From the NCBI RefSeq assembly GCF_032854445.1, contig NW_027017980.1:108001-172000 (forward strand): 64,000 nucleotides of DNA, written 5' to 3'. Position 1 is the first letter of the stretch. Every line of letters begins with the position of its first letter. Under the pieces are notes generated by a model. That model was not told where the DNA came from. It saw only the letters and a program-made list of their open reading frames with translations, and ran no database searches. Position numbers and translations under genes: made by a program. Shown piece by piece: positions 49,255 to 60,539 of the stretch. Source of the stretch: Liolophura sinensis. Its lineage: Eukaryota; Mollusca; Polyplacophora; Chitonida; Chitonidae.

Positions 49255-51086
49255 GGACACTGTATAGGTTACGGTTATCAACTGGTTAGGTTCTTCAGCA
49301 TCGTGTTTGCTCTTAAAAGCACCAACAGCTTCCTCTAAACTCAATGACTATCCTTCGGTGGGGTTTGCAAATATGGACCTACAGCTTGCAGCTGATAGTG
49401 TCCACGATTCCTACATCATCATACTTGGGGGGGGGGGGCTGCTGAAGAGACTACAATTGCTATAATAAAAGCGGTGGGAGTTAGCTGGCTTCCATAAAGA
49501 TGCGTCTCTTATCAATGTTGTATGGTTAGGTTGATCGTGTTTCGAGGTTTACAACTGACAACCGCTCGCGGAGAATCACTGTAGGACCTGTGTACACATC
49601 AACGGAAGCAATTTCCTTTCTGTAGGAGATTCTTTTATGATGTATTTCAAGAGTGCACTTAACTAGGACAGAGCTTATAATCCTTTGATCAGGTCGTCCC
49701 AGGTGGAAAATACTAGCCATCCCCTCGATTCTACCCACCCACCGTAGTGGACGGCATCTTTAGCGGACTCGGCGGGTGAAGCTTTCCCTAAAACAGGGTA
49801 ACAATTGAACCGAACAATTTTTTTAAGCTAGATTAAAATGAATGTTGCTAACCTAGTATAAGTACGAATCTATTTATGAAAATAAATGTAAATAAAACAC
49901 TTGTCAAACAGGTGAGTGAAGTGTTTGTTGAAATTGTTTTTATTATTACTTCGAAACAAGCGAGAAATGGGATTTTGCTTCGAAGAAGTGGTCTTTTCCA
50001 GGCGTTTTCCTGTATGTGCAATTAACACCATGTGAGCGATTTACTTAGAATTGTGATTTGCCTATATATCTGTATTCTGTACGTTTTACAGAGATAATAC
50101 CGCTAGCGTTAACAATCGTTAACACTACAAAATAATTTAGTGGGCCTTCGTGACCTAGTGGTTAGCAGTGCGAGGCAGTCAGGGTCAGGAGCCTTTCAAC
50201 AATGCAATCGCTAATGCAAGAAACCTGCGCATGGTCGTGCTTTTCCCTTAGGCTCTGCCAGGTTCCCTCTCACTAAAATGCTGGTTGCCGTTGAATAAGT
50301 GAAATATCCATGAGCACGGCGTAAAACACCAATCAAATATTAAATAAAACAAATAGTCTAGACAGCTTTTTAAACATTGAAACTAAAACACCGAATCTGG
50401 TAACGAAATCATTAAACATTAAAACTGTGGTCGTTTCCTTAGCCAGTCGCTTGCATTCAGCAGTCTGTAAAAATGAGTCATACTCGTTATCATAATTGCC
50501 TTCAGTCAGAGACACGTAACAAGTTGCACACATTCATATGCTGTACGTCTATATTATTGCAAGGAAATGGACGTAGAACTCTTTCTGATTCATAATTGTT
50601 AAACTGTTTAAGCATGGTTTCTACAGCAAGAACTCGTTGGCTCGGGTGATGGCATAGTTATTCAGGCGGTTGTTGCATATACGATTACTTTGCTAATGAA
50701 AATCAGATATATTGTTCGACCGTCTGTCACAATCTTTTAACCTTCGGTTACCCATATTTATGTGTTAACTGGTTTAGATGTTCATCTTCATTAGGGCACG
50801 CTTTTATCAGAGATTAGCAAAAACTGGGTAAATGTACAGCCTACACTTTTGTAAGACACACCTGTTAATACACGTCAATCGTGGATGGGTGATCAATTGC
50901 TTTTATTGACGTCTAGTTGGGAATTTGTCAGCTAATATTCTCTGGTAGACCACTACACTTACAAACGTACTTCAAAGGATTCACAAGGGACCACGTGTTT
51001 AGTTTCCTCTAACCTTAAACTCTGGACCTCGGCATATAGCAAACAAAACAAATGATAAGTGTGTGTTATAGAACGACATTAAATTG
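49255..51086. other. Non-coding stretch
   Basis: Poly-G run at 49,429. One SINE at 50,137. No gene recognised. Confidence 0.5.
50137..50350 (+). mobile_element. SINE, diverged, with tRNA-like head
   Basis: Head TGGGCCTTCGTGACCTAGTGG (A-box-like), a deletion around the B box, then the central and 3' domains with an AAAT-type tail. Confidence 0.75.
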
Positions 51087-51468
51087 TGGGCCAAACGGAT
51101 GAATCTAACAGGGGCCAAACGGATAAATCTAACAGGGGCCAAACGGATAAATCTAACAGGGGCCAAACGGATAAATCTAACAGGGGCCAAACGGATAAAT
51201 CTAACAGGGGCCCAAACGGATAAATCTAACAGGGGCCAAACGGATAAATCTAACAGGGGCCAAACGGATAAATCTAACAGGGGCCAAACGGATAAATCTA
51301 ACAGGGGCCAAACGGATAAATCTAACAGGGGCCAAACGGATAAATCTAACAGGGGCCAAACGGATAAATCTAACAGGGGCCAAACGGATAAATCCTAACA
51401 GGGGCCAAACGGATAAATCTAACAGGGGCCAAACGGATAAATCTAACAGGGGCCAAACGGATAAATCC
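51087..51468. repeat. 24-bp minisatellite, about 16 units
   Basis: Units read GGGGCCAAACGGATAAATCT plus AACA, from 51,087 to 51,468. They are almost identical, with single extra bases near 51,211 and 51,395. Long open frames on both strands are repeat-derived. Confidence 0.93.
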
Positions 51469-51654
51469 TTGCCCAAACTGGAAACTGAGGAAGTCACTGT
51501 GCACTTGAACATCCCAAAAGAGATCAGATCCTACACCACACTAGTGTGTTAGATGAATCAGTGCAGGTGGTGGAAACAAGGCGTGAAAGTCGTGCTATGC
51601 TGCACATTCCGAATAGCCTATGTTTACTACTGTCAACCTGTCCATATGTAGTCC

Positions 51655-51785
51655 ATATGTACGTGTCGTACTCAATATTTTTTCTTCTACGATGGCCTTC
51701 AGTTTAACGGGTGGAGACAACCGGAGTGCCAGGGGAAAACAACTGGCCTTTGGCAAGTTGTGGACAATCTTTAACACAAATGACG
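51655..51785 (-). mobile_element. SINE-like fragment (second subfamily)
   Basis: GTCGTACTCAATATTTTTTC, then GGTGGAGACAACCGGAGTGC and GGCCTTTGGCAAGTTGTGG. Confidence 0.55.
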
Positions 51786-52494
51786 TACCTATATATGTAC
51801 ATTACACTGGTGGAAAACCAAGGTTGACGAGGTCCGTTGATCGCTCATCAACAATTTCCATGTGCAAAGTCAGATTTGCCCTCCACCCGCTGTGTCCTAG
51901 TGACAAAGATAAGCGCTGTAACCACATGGTCAAGGCCAGTTTCACTTTTAGTCATGATCAACAGATTAGATACCGTCTGAAAGTTACTATCCCATCGGAA
52001 TCTACATGTGAACATGTGACATTAAATGTCAAGGGCTAGATGAATATCACCGAGACGCAAATCAATAGGGGAGTTACGACTTCGAAATCTCATCGTAAAA
52101 AGTAGACAAAATGTCAGGCAACTATTTTTGATCACACTGACCATAACATAGGCGTCTGAAGAGAGTTCAATTTTTAGTAATTCAGACTAAATGAAAAATT
52201 AGTAATTCAGTAAATGGAATAGCTGAAAGTTTGTGAGCCCCAGAAGTTCCTAAAGGACAGAGGTGTCATTTGTGCCTCTGAAACAAGGTGAGACAGGTGA
52301 CGGGTACATGTAAATTAATGTCAAGAAAGGTTGCCTAACATTTTGCGTGACTGTTTTTACCTTTTACCGACAAAAGAGATCCTCGAAACTCCGCTATTAT
52401 CCACGATTTATCCAGTTATTTGTGGATGTCAGCTGTAGCCGTTTCGCTTGCATGGGAGTCTTTGGGTGTTCAGTTTGATATATTCGATTTGGGT

Positions 52495-52738
52495 TTTAGG
52501 AGAGAGTAAGTGCTTGGGGTTTAACGTCGTACTGAACAATTTTCAGTCCTATGACGAAGGAATCCTTAGAGTGCATGTAATATGCCTCCTTGTTGCACGA
52601 CGGATTTCCACCGCTCTTATCTAGTGCTCCTTCGCCGAGACGCCTCATCGAAGGCAAGTAAGCCGCCCCGCCCAAGCCATTATACGGATACGGGTCAACC
52701 AGTCGTAGCACTATCCCCTTCATGTTGATTGGGGTTTT
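52495..52738 (-). repeat. Dispersed repeat D, second copy
   Basis: Reverse-strand match to 10,375-10,615. An open frame across it (52,496-52,723) is repeat sequence, not a gene. Confidence 0.7.
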
Positions 52739-52827
52739 AGGCCATGCTCAGCACAGTGCTTTGCTTAGCTACAGCGTGTGCTATAACATGACCCACACCT
52801 CAACTTACCAATAAAAAGTGACAGACA

Positions 52828-52905
52828 ACACGATGCACAGAATAAGACAACGATACGATGCACAGAATAAGACAACGACACGATGCACAGAATAAGACAA
52901 CCCCA
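52828..52905. repeat. 25-bp tandem repeat, three units
   Basis: CGATGCACAGAATAAGACAAC at 52,831, 52,856 and 52,881. Confidence 0.85.
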
Positions 52906-54137
52906 ATAGTAATGCACCCCGAAAGCACAGCTGACTACTTCTATTAAATCAAAACAGATTACAAGTTATATGCTCCAAAGTGAACAAAATACGAAAACTA
53001 ATCAAGAACAGAACATACTTTAACGCAAAATATGTAGCTTGAAAATTAATACAAATACAGTTTCTGGTAACTCAAAATGTAGACAGTTTGCACTATACAA
53101 CAAAACAAGCGGATTCAGGTGGCTGGTGTTAGTAGAATGCGTTTTGATTGGGCAACATAAAACCCACCATCCTCATCTGAAAAACGGAGAAAGAAAATGT
53201 GTTTTGGAAAGAGAATGCAAAATAAACGTTAAACTTTGGTGAATATCAAGAATTTCTTGTAACTGATGAATCATCATGCAGTCTACAACATTAATATCAA
53301 CACAAAAAATGAACGCATTATGGGAAAAAATCCAATAGGTTTGACTGCATATCAATAACTATGACGATGCTAGGACACCTGTTCATTAGCACTTGTAGGC
53401 TCCAAATTTGTCAACACATGACAGCGTTAACCAAATAAAGTGTTGTGATAAGTGATGGTTAGGTTTGGATTGGCAAAGGTCCAAAAACAAACCGTCCTAG
53501 CGATCGTGAAATAGTTGAAGTTCTAAACCGATTTGCGGCGGAAAACAATATCAAACAGCTACTATATATAGGTAAGCTGCTTCAGGCCATCAAATTAGTT
53601 TTCTTGTTTAAATATTTAACACATCTCAATGTATCTAAAAAGGTTTTGAATGCGATAACGTAATTAGACAGAATACCAAGCAGAAAGTTTTTTTTCAAAA
53701 TTAATACCTTCTTGTGATCGCCGTCTTCTGTTTACAGTTGGACAGGAGCTCTGGAGTTGAAAAAAAAGCTTGTCACAATCACAGGTTTTCCTTTATCAAG
53801 GTTGTGAATTGTTCTATGCATTTCTTTATTTGATTGTTGTTTCAGAGCCATACGTCATGAATTTTCCATTTAAATGATGCTTAGGTTGTTGATACACTAT
53901 ACATTTCTGCACTTTTTTTTGCACCTAGTTAAAATACATCAGAATTTTGTTTTGGACACAACTGAAAAATTTTTGTCCAGCGTTATTACCCACCCCGCTT
54001 GAGGCCTCGTCGTCGGTCGCCTATCACCAAGGCCTCAAGGAAAATCTATAAATTCCACGACCAAGGCCTCGTCGCGTCACCTCAGTCGAAAAGCAAACTC
54101 CTCTTACCACTTGACCACTGCCCGCTCACCCACATCT
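52906..54137. other. Non-coding stretch
   Basis: Only the dispersed repeat at 53,395-53,565 is recognised. Confidence 0.5.
53395..53565 (+). repeat. Dispersed repeat shared with 55,360-55,470
   Basis: GGTTTGGATTGGCAAAGG and CTAGCGATCGTGAAATAG are close to sequence at 55,390-55,445. Class unknown. Confidence 0.45.
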
Positions 54138-54410
54138 ACTGAATACATATTATTCTGTTAATTTTAACAGAAACTCTGTTGTCTAAGTGATGTATTCTGT
54201 TATTGTAGCAGATTGTAACACACATTCTATTAATTTAACATAAAGATTCTATTAGCCTAACAAGATATGTTCAGTATGACAGAATATTATGTTATAATAA
54301 CAGAATATTATGTTATAATAACAGAATATTATGTTATAATAACAGAATATTATGTTATAATAACAGAATAGGTCTAGAGTTAAAATTGACAGATTAATTT
54401 TTGAGTGTAG
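54138..54410. mobile_element. MITE-like element, copy 3, with internal 21-bp tandem repeat
   Basis: TTCTGTTAATTTTAACAGAA near the left end and GACAGATTAATTTTTGAGTGT at the right. At 54,280-54,363 the unit beginning CAGAATATTATGTTATAATA is repeated four times with a 21-bp period, an expansion not seen in the other two copies. Confidence 0.6.
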
Positions 54411-54751
54411 CATCTGCAAATCTAAATTTTTTTTTTTAGTTTAACGGAAAGTTCCATCAGTCCTCAAAACTGGGCGTTTCAAGGCTATACTTATACATGC
54501 GAATTGCCTAAACCATTGTTCGCAAATTCACAAATAAACGAATTAATCGCAAACCTGTCTGTCTACGACATCCGATACAAGATCATCTGATGGTGTTTTG
54601 CCTCAACACTTTTCTATGGCCGATCACGTAGCGTAGTTCTACATAATGAAAACATTATCTTGCTTAAAACAGGTTATTCGTCGGACAGCATCGATCGGAC
54701 AATTTCGAAAATAACTTTGGATATTTCTCAAACCACAAACCTGACCCAGAA

Positions 54752-54926
54752 TATTTCAAAATATTTCACTTATACACGGCGGCCAGCATGGATGACCGGG
54801 AAGAGCCCGGGGGAAACCCATGACCATCACAGGCCTTCCCACATACATTTACACAGCGACCACATTGGTGAGAGGCCCCTGGGTCATTGTGTCGCGGTGG
54901 CGCGCTAACCTCTTCGGCTGCGGAGG
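54752..54926 (-). mobile_element. SINE, tail missing
   Basis: AATATTTCACTTATACACGG through the central domain to a tRNA-like head ending near CTGCGGAGG. Confidence 0.8.
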
Positions 54927-55189
54927 ACTCTGAATGGATTTTCATGCTTGTTTCGTTCTCCTCCAATTTGTTAATTAGAAGAGGTACATGCATTTGGTAG
55001 ACAGATCATCCCGGCGCGAAATTGTATCAACACCCAGCTGTCCCATGTTGACGGATACGACAGTGCGACCACCGACAACTCCATGTTGATACATGTCCCA
55101 TCATCGCATTCACAATCTTTCTCTTTGCGTACATACTACGTTATATACATATTTATACATATGATAACTAACTGATGGCAGGCAGTTTA

Positions 55190-55610
55190 TTTGAACGGAG
55201 AAAACGGAAGCGAACTAGCTACCTTTGGCAAATTACTGAGAAGCTTTCTTACTTGTAAGGTATAGACTTGTATGGTCGTAATGATGGAATATTGATCTCC
55301 ACGCTTCTTTTACCCACCTTCCCATTTACACTTTTGGAGGTTCCAAAATGTGGGCGTTAATGAAGCAACTTGCTGTGACAGGTGGTAAGTGGGTTTGGAT
55401 TGGTAACTATGTAAAATCACATCGTTCCAGCGATCGGGAAATATAGTGGCGCAGATTTCTACAGTAAGACTGCACAAATGGTCTCTTAAACACCTTGGCT
55501 CACTTACTGCAAGAATAACGAGAGCGTGGCAAATATCCGAGGCCGAAATTGAACCCCTGTGCTCGTAAGCCACATGGTTCGAGTAACTCATTGGCTTAAC
55601 CACCGTACAA
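55190..55610 (-). repeat. Diverged SINE-like sequence with an internal insertion
   Basis: GAACGGAGAAAACGGAAGCG at the left and a tRNA-like GAAATTGAACCCCTGTGCTCG at the right are separated by sequence that also occurs at 53,460-53,560 (GGTTTGGATTGGCAAAGG, CCAGCGATCGGGAAATA type). Confidence 0.45.
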
Positions 55611-56397
55611 AGCTTTTTGATACTTTAAATGAGATGAGAGATTTTCAGACCAGCTGCCTGCAGAGGCCACGGTTATTTTAATACGCAATGAATCCAAATG
55701 AAATTTTCAACTTTTCTTTTATGGACTGTTTTTTAGTTCGCTTAAGACTATGATTATGATAGAACGCCACCTTGGCAATATCATGGTGAATTCTCCATCA
55801 GAAAAGCAAACATTTGAAAATGTTACTTTCAACGGTGTCACTATACGACGACAATGCTTACTATTGTAACACATTGCGTACATTTTGCTAAATAACATGA
55901 AGAGGACAATTTTACAAATTCCTGTATCACATTTACATGACTGTCATGATGGACAGCGCTGTAGTCATGACGTCGCAAGGGAAGTTACATGTTCAATACA
56001 CAACGCTATACATGACTATTTTGAAGTTGGTCCAAATGTCCAGATTAAAAGACCAGTGATATGAAGGGTAGGGGATTGTGTATGTTCTGTGGGATGATCA
56101 GTGAAGCGGGTGACCCGGTCCAGTTACAGAGACCAGTAATCTGGATAGAGGTGGGGGTGGAAGTGGGGGCGGTGTACAGAGTTGTCATATCCAGTTTAAA
56201 GGTCTCGTGATGTCAGGTATCGTCAAATTTGTTTTTGACCATATCTATCTTCGTAGCCCAACAATGAAAGGCTCAAAATAATCGGTATCAAACAGTGAAT
56301 ATATACAACATATACAAAATATCGGTAATAAAAGATCAATATAATTATGATCAAAGACAATAGCATGGATAAAAACATATGTGTTTGTATTCCTCAT

Positions 56398-56610
56398 ACC
56401 ATGTCCAGGTTAAAAAGATCAGTGACGCGGTGACCATGTCCAGGTTAAAAAGATCAGTGACGCGGTGACCATGTCCAGGTTAAAAAGATCAGTGTCGCGG
56501 TGACCATGCCCAGTTTGAAAAAGATCAGTGAAACAGGGACCATGTCCAGGTTGAAAAGATCAATAAAGCGGGAGTTCCTTCAAGTTTAAAAAGATCAGTG
56601 AATCTGGAGT
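56398..56610. repeat. 35-bp minisatellite, about six units
   Basis: ACCATGTCCAGGTTAAAAAG plus ATCAGTGACGCGGTG starts at 56,398, 56,433, 56,468, 56,503 and 56,539, with diverged units to the right. Older related fragments lie near 56,040 and 56,118. Confidence 0.85.
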
Positions 56611-56867
56611 CCTACCCATCAGTCGCACAACTGTCCATAAGCTGCACATCGGTCTTGTACAAACAAGTGTCTGCATACTTTGACAGGATTCAGGATTCGT
56701 ATAAAGAGTAGCATTATACAGCAATTTTTGCTGCCTCATTTATTCGGTGATCAGATTATCGGAGTATAAAAGCGAATCTATCAGAGCTATATTAGCTGCA
56801 GGAAAATCTCCTGGACCAAACTAATGTCTGTACAAAACAGACATCGTGCAACTATGTACTAGATATA

Positions 56868-57065
56868 TATTTATTTCACTTGCGTTTAACGCTTGCTCAA
56901 GAATGTCTTTACTTGAAAGCGTTCAAATTTATCTGCACGGGAAACCAGAGCGGCTGGAGTAAACCACTAGCTGGCCTTTTTGCAGGTACCCGACAAAATG
57001 ACGAAATTTCAGCCGAAGTACCAAGAGCAGGATTTGAACCAAAGACCTCAGTCCATTGATCAGCT
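56868..57065 (-). mobile_element. SINE of second subfamily with tRNA-like head
   Basis: TATTTATTTCACTTGCGTTT and GCTTGCTCAAGAATGTC, then GGCTGGAGTAAACCACTAG, ending with a B-box-like block GGATTTGAACCAAAGACC. Confidence 0.65.
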
Positions 57066-57458
57066 GTGACAAGTACAAACTACATTTCAGTTGAACGAAC
57101 CAGCGAGGACGCCATTGTGACAGGCTTAGAATACAAAATCTCAACATGCCACCCAGCCGTGGGGATAATGAAGACGTACCTGATAAGCTTTGTACCTCAT
57201 TTGTATTAATGCTGACAGGCCGATTTTGCCTTACACTTGAAAGCTGTGCAAAACTGGGAAATCCCGCTGGTGGCGGTCATTAATCGACCGTTAGTGTCCT
57301 CCGTCATTAAATCTTAATGTGGTCAAAAAGCATATATTTATTCCCCTCCCTCAGGTAGAGTCTGATGAAAGTAGGCTGTAAAAGCCCACATCAATTCCCC
57401 CAAGCTTTGGTGGCATTTTGGCCGACTTTCAATGAAGGAGGATAAAAGGTTAAGCTAA

Positions 57459-57653
57459 ATGAATACTCTTGTAGACACTTACACCGTCACATGGTCCGGG
57501 ACTGCACACTGTGAAGCGACATTTGAACGACAGAGTTCTGTCCCCTTTAAGCTTGAACGCATCGAAATATGGGCTGTAGACGAATGTACCTACTGTGGTG
57601 AACCCCGAGTGTTTACCCAATACTATCCCGTCCCCACAGCTGCAAAGCAATAG
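57459..57653 (+). other. Possible exon fragment with weak TLDc-like end (very tentative)
   Basis: A 64-residue open frame contains CEATF, then PFKLERIEIWAV. This resembles the last strand region of TLDc domains, where a Cys-containing segment precedes F-x-(I/L)-x2-(I/V)-E-(V/I)-(W/Y). Nothing upstream supports the rest of the domain. It may be an exon remnant or chance. Confidence 0.18.
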
Positions 57654-57713
57654 AAACAGTGGTCATGAATACACACTACGCTTTGCAAAAGGTCTGTAAG
57701 GCTACATATGCTG

Positions 57714-57812
57714 TTGTATTTATTTAATGATTTGATTGGTATTTTACGCCGTTCTGGAGAATATTTCACTTATACGACAGTGACCAGCATTAAAACGGAT
57801 AGGGCCCGGGGG
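57714..57812 (-). mobile_element. SINE 3' fragment
   Basis: TATTTATTTAATGATTTGATTGG, then TTTTACGCCGTTCTGGAG. A second short tail fragment in + orientation lies at 57,957-58,000. Confidence 0.75.
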
Positions 57813-58870
57813 AAAGCTATTGTTGTAAATGTTTTGCTAATAGAACAATTTCGCCGGATGTGTTCAGGTTTGTCAGGTGTCTGGCAACTTTACGGGAAAT
57901 GGACATCCAGCACATGCCCAAATTGTTTACACCCAATAAACTCACTATAGCAATACAAGTGAAATCGTTGAGTACAGCGAAAGCCATCGAATAAATAAAT
58001 ATACCCAGCTAAATGGTAATCTATGGTTAAAGTATGTTAGCTAGTGGGGTTAATTTCTGTTCAGTAATCTCCAGCACTAGAAAGTCAAGTGTCTAAATTT
58101 CAGGCCGTCAACCGGTAAAATATCGAAAATCAAATTCACCAAAGACTATCTCAGACTATCCATAGGTTGCCGGAGAGAAAGGCAGCATGAGCTGGGCTTG
58201 AACTCACAGCGATCGCAGGGCTGAGAGGCTCCCAAGTCATTCTGCTGCGCTAGTACGTTAACCGCAATCCATGGAAACCCCTGGATCCATGTAGTCTTCC
58301 TTGTACAAAACACAAAAAGGTACTTACCCGGCCCGAAGAAAAGTATAGCTATTCACGCGATTAGTGGCAGCACAGCTTAGAGCCCGGAATGCACTGACAC
58401 TGCCTGAAAATAACACCATCGAAAATAACACCAATGGTGGATTGTGGGATGATATTTCCCTTGTAATGGAGACTATGGTCAATTAACTGGATTAACAAAT
58501 GTTCTCGTGCAATACATGTGTACTGCACTGGCCGTTTCCAACAAGGCATTATTGCAAAAGCATGAATGGACAATAACCTTAGGTGGTTAATGAAGAAACA
58601 TTAACTTTAGGCTTGAATGCGGGTTACCTATTAAGTCTCAAAGGCTAGCGACTCTTTTGGTGTCTGTGAAAATATCTGAACACGTAAAGCAGCTGACAGT
58701 CTAGAAGTACTGTAATTCTTCCAAGCTTTAGGATATCTGGTCTGCTCTTTTTTCCAATATGCATGTAGATGCAACAGTAATGTAGTTTCTCCTTTCTAAG
58801 ATGGTTAGTACACCCATTGAACATGTGCATACCGTTAGTTTTCCGAAAAAAAAAAACCTCTAAAAAAACT
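57813..58870. other. Non-coding stretch
   Basis: Contains a SINE head fragment at 58,155. No gene recognised. Confidence 0.5.
58155..58292 (-). mobile_element. SINE 5' (tRNA-like) fragment
   Basis: GCAGCATGAGCTGGGCTTGAA to CGCTAGTACGTTAACC; the head half only. Confidence 0.75.
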
Positions 58871-59093
58871 CTCACCTTCCGGCACTACTATCATCTCACC
58901 TTCCGGCACTACTATCATCTCACCTTCCGGCACTACTATCATCTCACCTTCCGGCACTACTATCATCTCACCTTCCGGCACTACTATCATCTCACCTTCC
59001 GGCACTACTATCATCTCACCTTCCGGCACTACTATCATCTCACCTTCCGGCACTACTATCATCTCACCTTCCGGCACTACTATCATCTCACCT
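58871..59093. repeat. 24-bp minisatellite, nine identical units
   Basis: CTCACCTTCCGGCACTACTA plus TCAT is repeated nine times from 58,871, apparently without a single difference, then a partial unit. It has no stop codons in one frame on each strand. Confidence 0.95.
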
Positions 59094-59247
59094 AAAAACT
59101 AGAAGAACTACAGCACTGATTTCGTAATACAGGTCTCCATAAAGTCCTTTTTGAAATTTGACATTCTTCTTCCTGTCCCATACGAGTTAAATTCAGTTTC
59201 GACATCAGGTTTAGTTGCCAGCTCAAATTAACGGCCAAGGTCTTGTA

Positions 59248-59466
59248 CTCAAGAATATTTCACTTATACGACGGCGGCCAGCATTATGGTACAAGGAAAC
59301 CGGCCAGAACCCGTGGAAAATCCACAATCGTCCGCAGGTTTCTGACATCCAATGTACGGCCGAATAGGAAGCCAGCATGAGCTGGACTTCAACTCACATT
59401 GGTGAGCGGCTCCCAGGTCATTACGCTGCGCTAGCGCAATAACCAACTGAGCCACGGAGGCCCCTA
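59248..59466 (-). mobile_element. tRNA-derived SINE, 3' tail missing
   Basis: Reverse-strand copy. The head ends ...GAGCCACGGAGGCCCC at 59,466. The 3' end stops at ACTCAAGAATATTTC without the AAAT tail. It shares its 5' flank with the copy at 22,528, which indicates a composite repeat. Confidence 0.85.
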
Positions 59467-59535
59467 AAATACAGCAATAAGAGTAATTCAGTACCAGTGA
59501 CCTCTAATAAATTCACAGCGACTGCGTTAAATGGG
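59467..59535 (-). repeat. Interspersed repeat B fragment carrying a SINE
   Basis: Reverse-strand equivalent of 22,460-22,527, adjoining the SINE at 59,248-59,466. Confidence 0.65.
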
Positions 59536-59604
59536 TCATTGTGGCGCGCTGCCGCGCTAGTTCATTCAATCATAACGGTAAGCATACATTTTGAGTGCCA
59601 CAAA

Positions 59605-60220
59605 CAAAGAGTAAATGCATTATCTATTTCAAGGTATATCTCGCCCTGTAGCATTTGTTAGATCCTTGGTGTTATGTGACGATTTCAATCAACGTCACAA
59701 GTTATTACTGCAAAAACTAGAGTGTAAAGGTTATTCCATCAAACGCCTTCACTCCAAGTTTATTATGCTTTACAATGTGTATAATTCTCTTGTAAGTAAA
59801 TATGGACAAAGTGTCCAGAATCTCTGGCGCTGTGCTTCATGATTGTGTAGAATTCCGCTTATCCCGAGGCTGGGGTCGGATATTCATCGTGTTGAATTAG
59901 ATCGTCACTTTGGATATATGAACAGTTGCAATCAAAGCGCAACCCAGATACACATTTTGTTATCGACAACTGATACTCTAGCATGGTACACGATTTGAAT
60001 ACTGATTTCACTCAGTCGTCTAAACATACCTTACGTCTTCCCTACATCAATGAAAACTGTTGACCGATTCTCTTTGCAGGATTCCGTCCCAGTTTCGTAC
60101 TTTATTTACTTCAATGGTTTGTGTTATACGTCGTTTTGGGGGAATCGGCCTTGCGATTATTGACCTGGAACGCCCTTGCTGGTTGACAGCAGGTATACGA
60201 ATGTGTTTCGACGCATAGCT
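59605..60220 (+). mobile_element. LINE-type reverse transcriptase tail, 5'-truncated
   Basis: The open frame 59,615-59,842 reads ISRPVAFVRSL, then DDFNQRHKLLLQKLECKGYS and KRLHSKF. This resembles the C-terminal part of invertebrate non-LTR reverse transcriptases. About 380 bp of 3' region follow, ending GGTATACGAATGTG. The same unit interrupts the Polinton polymerase at 34,745-35,685. No catalytic part is present. Confidence 0.65.
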
Positions 60221-60539
60221 GTTTAACTGAAGTCTGTGACATGGGAAAACAAAACAAAGTGTTGTATAAAACAAAACACTTTGCCATAATTTTACCTGAC
60301 GGGTCTGACGCACGCAGTCGGATTTTCTTCCCAATGGGTATTTGGTTTGTGCTTATTTCTTTGTCCTGGACATCTACAATCTGTAAAGCGAATGCCCCTG
60401 TGGAATTCCGGCCTTGTAAAGACTGCTCCTCTTTCGGAGACACAAACCTTAAACATAGCAAAACACAAAATACAGGCGTCGTTATAATTTTACCATTCGC
60501 TTCAGCAACCTAAACTTTCGAGTCCATGCATGGGCATAG

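Noticed and set aside
49108-49344. Leu/Ser-rich reverse-strand frame resembling a membrane protein
   Set aside because: Translation of the GA microsatellite.
51087-51468. CRISPR array
   Set aside because: No distinct spacers: the units are contiguous near-identical 24-mers in a eukaryotic setting.
51084-51512. Open frames of 103-104 residues on both strands
   Set aside because: They are translations of the 24-bp minisatellite, whose length is a multiple of three.
51620-52039. 139-residue forward frame as a gene
   Set aside because: Its N-terminal third is SINE-like sequence and the rest has no recognisable content.
58817-59095. Open frames of 83-92 residues on both strands with an eight-residue periodic peptide
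   Set aside because: Produced by the perfect 24-bp repeat; no start context or homology.
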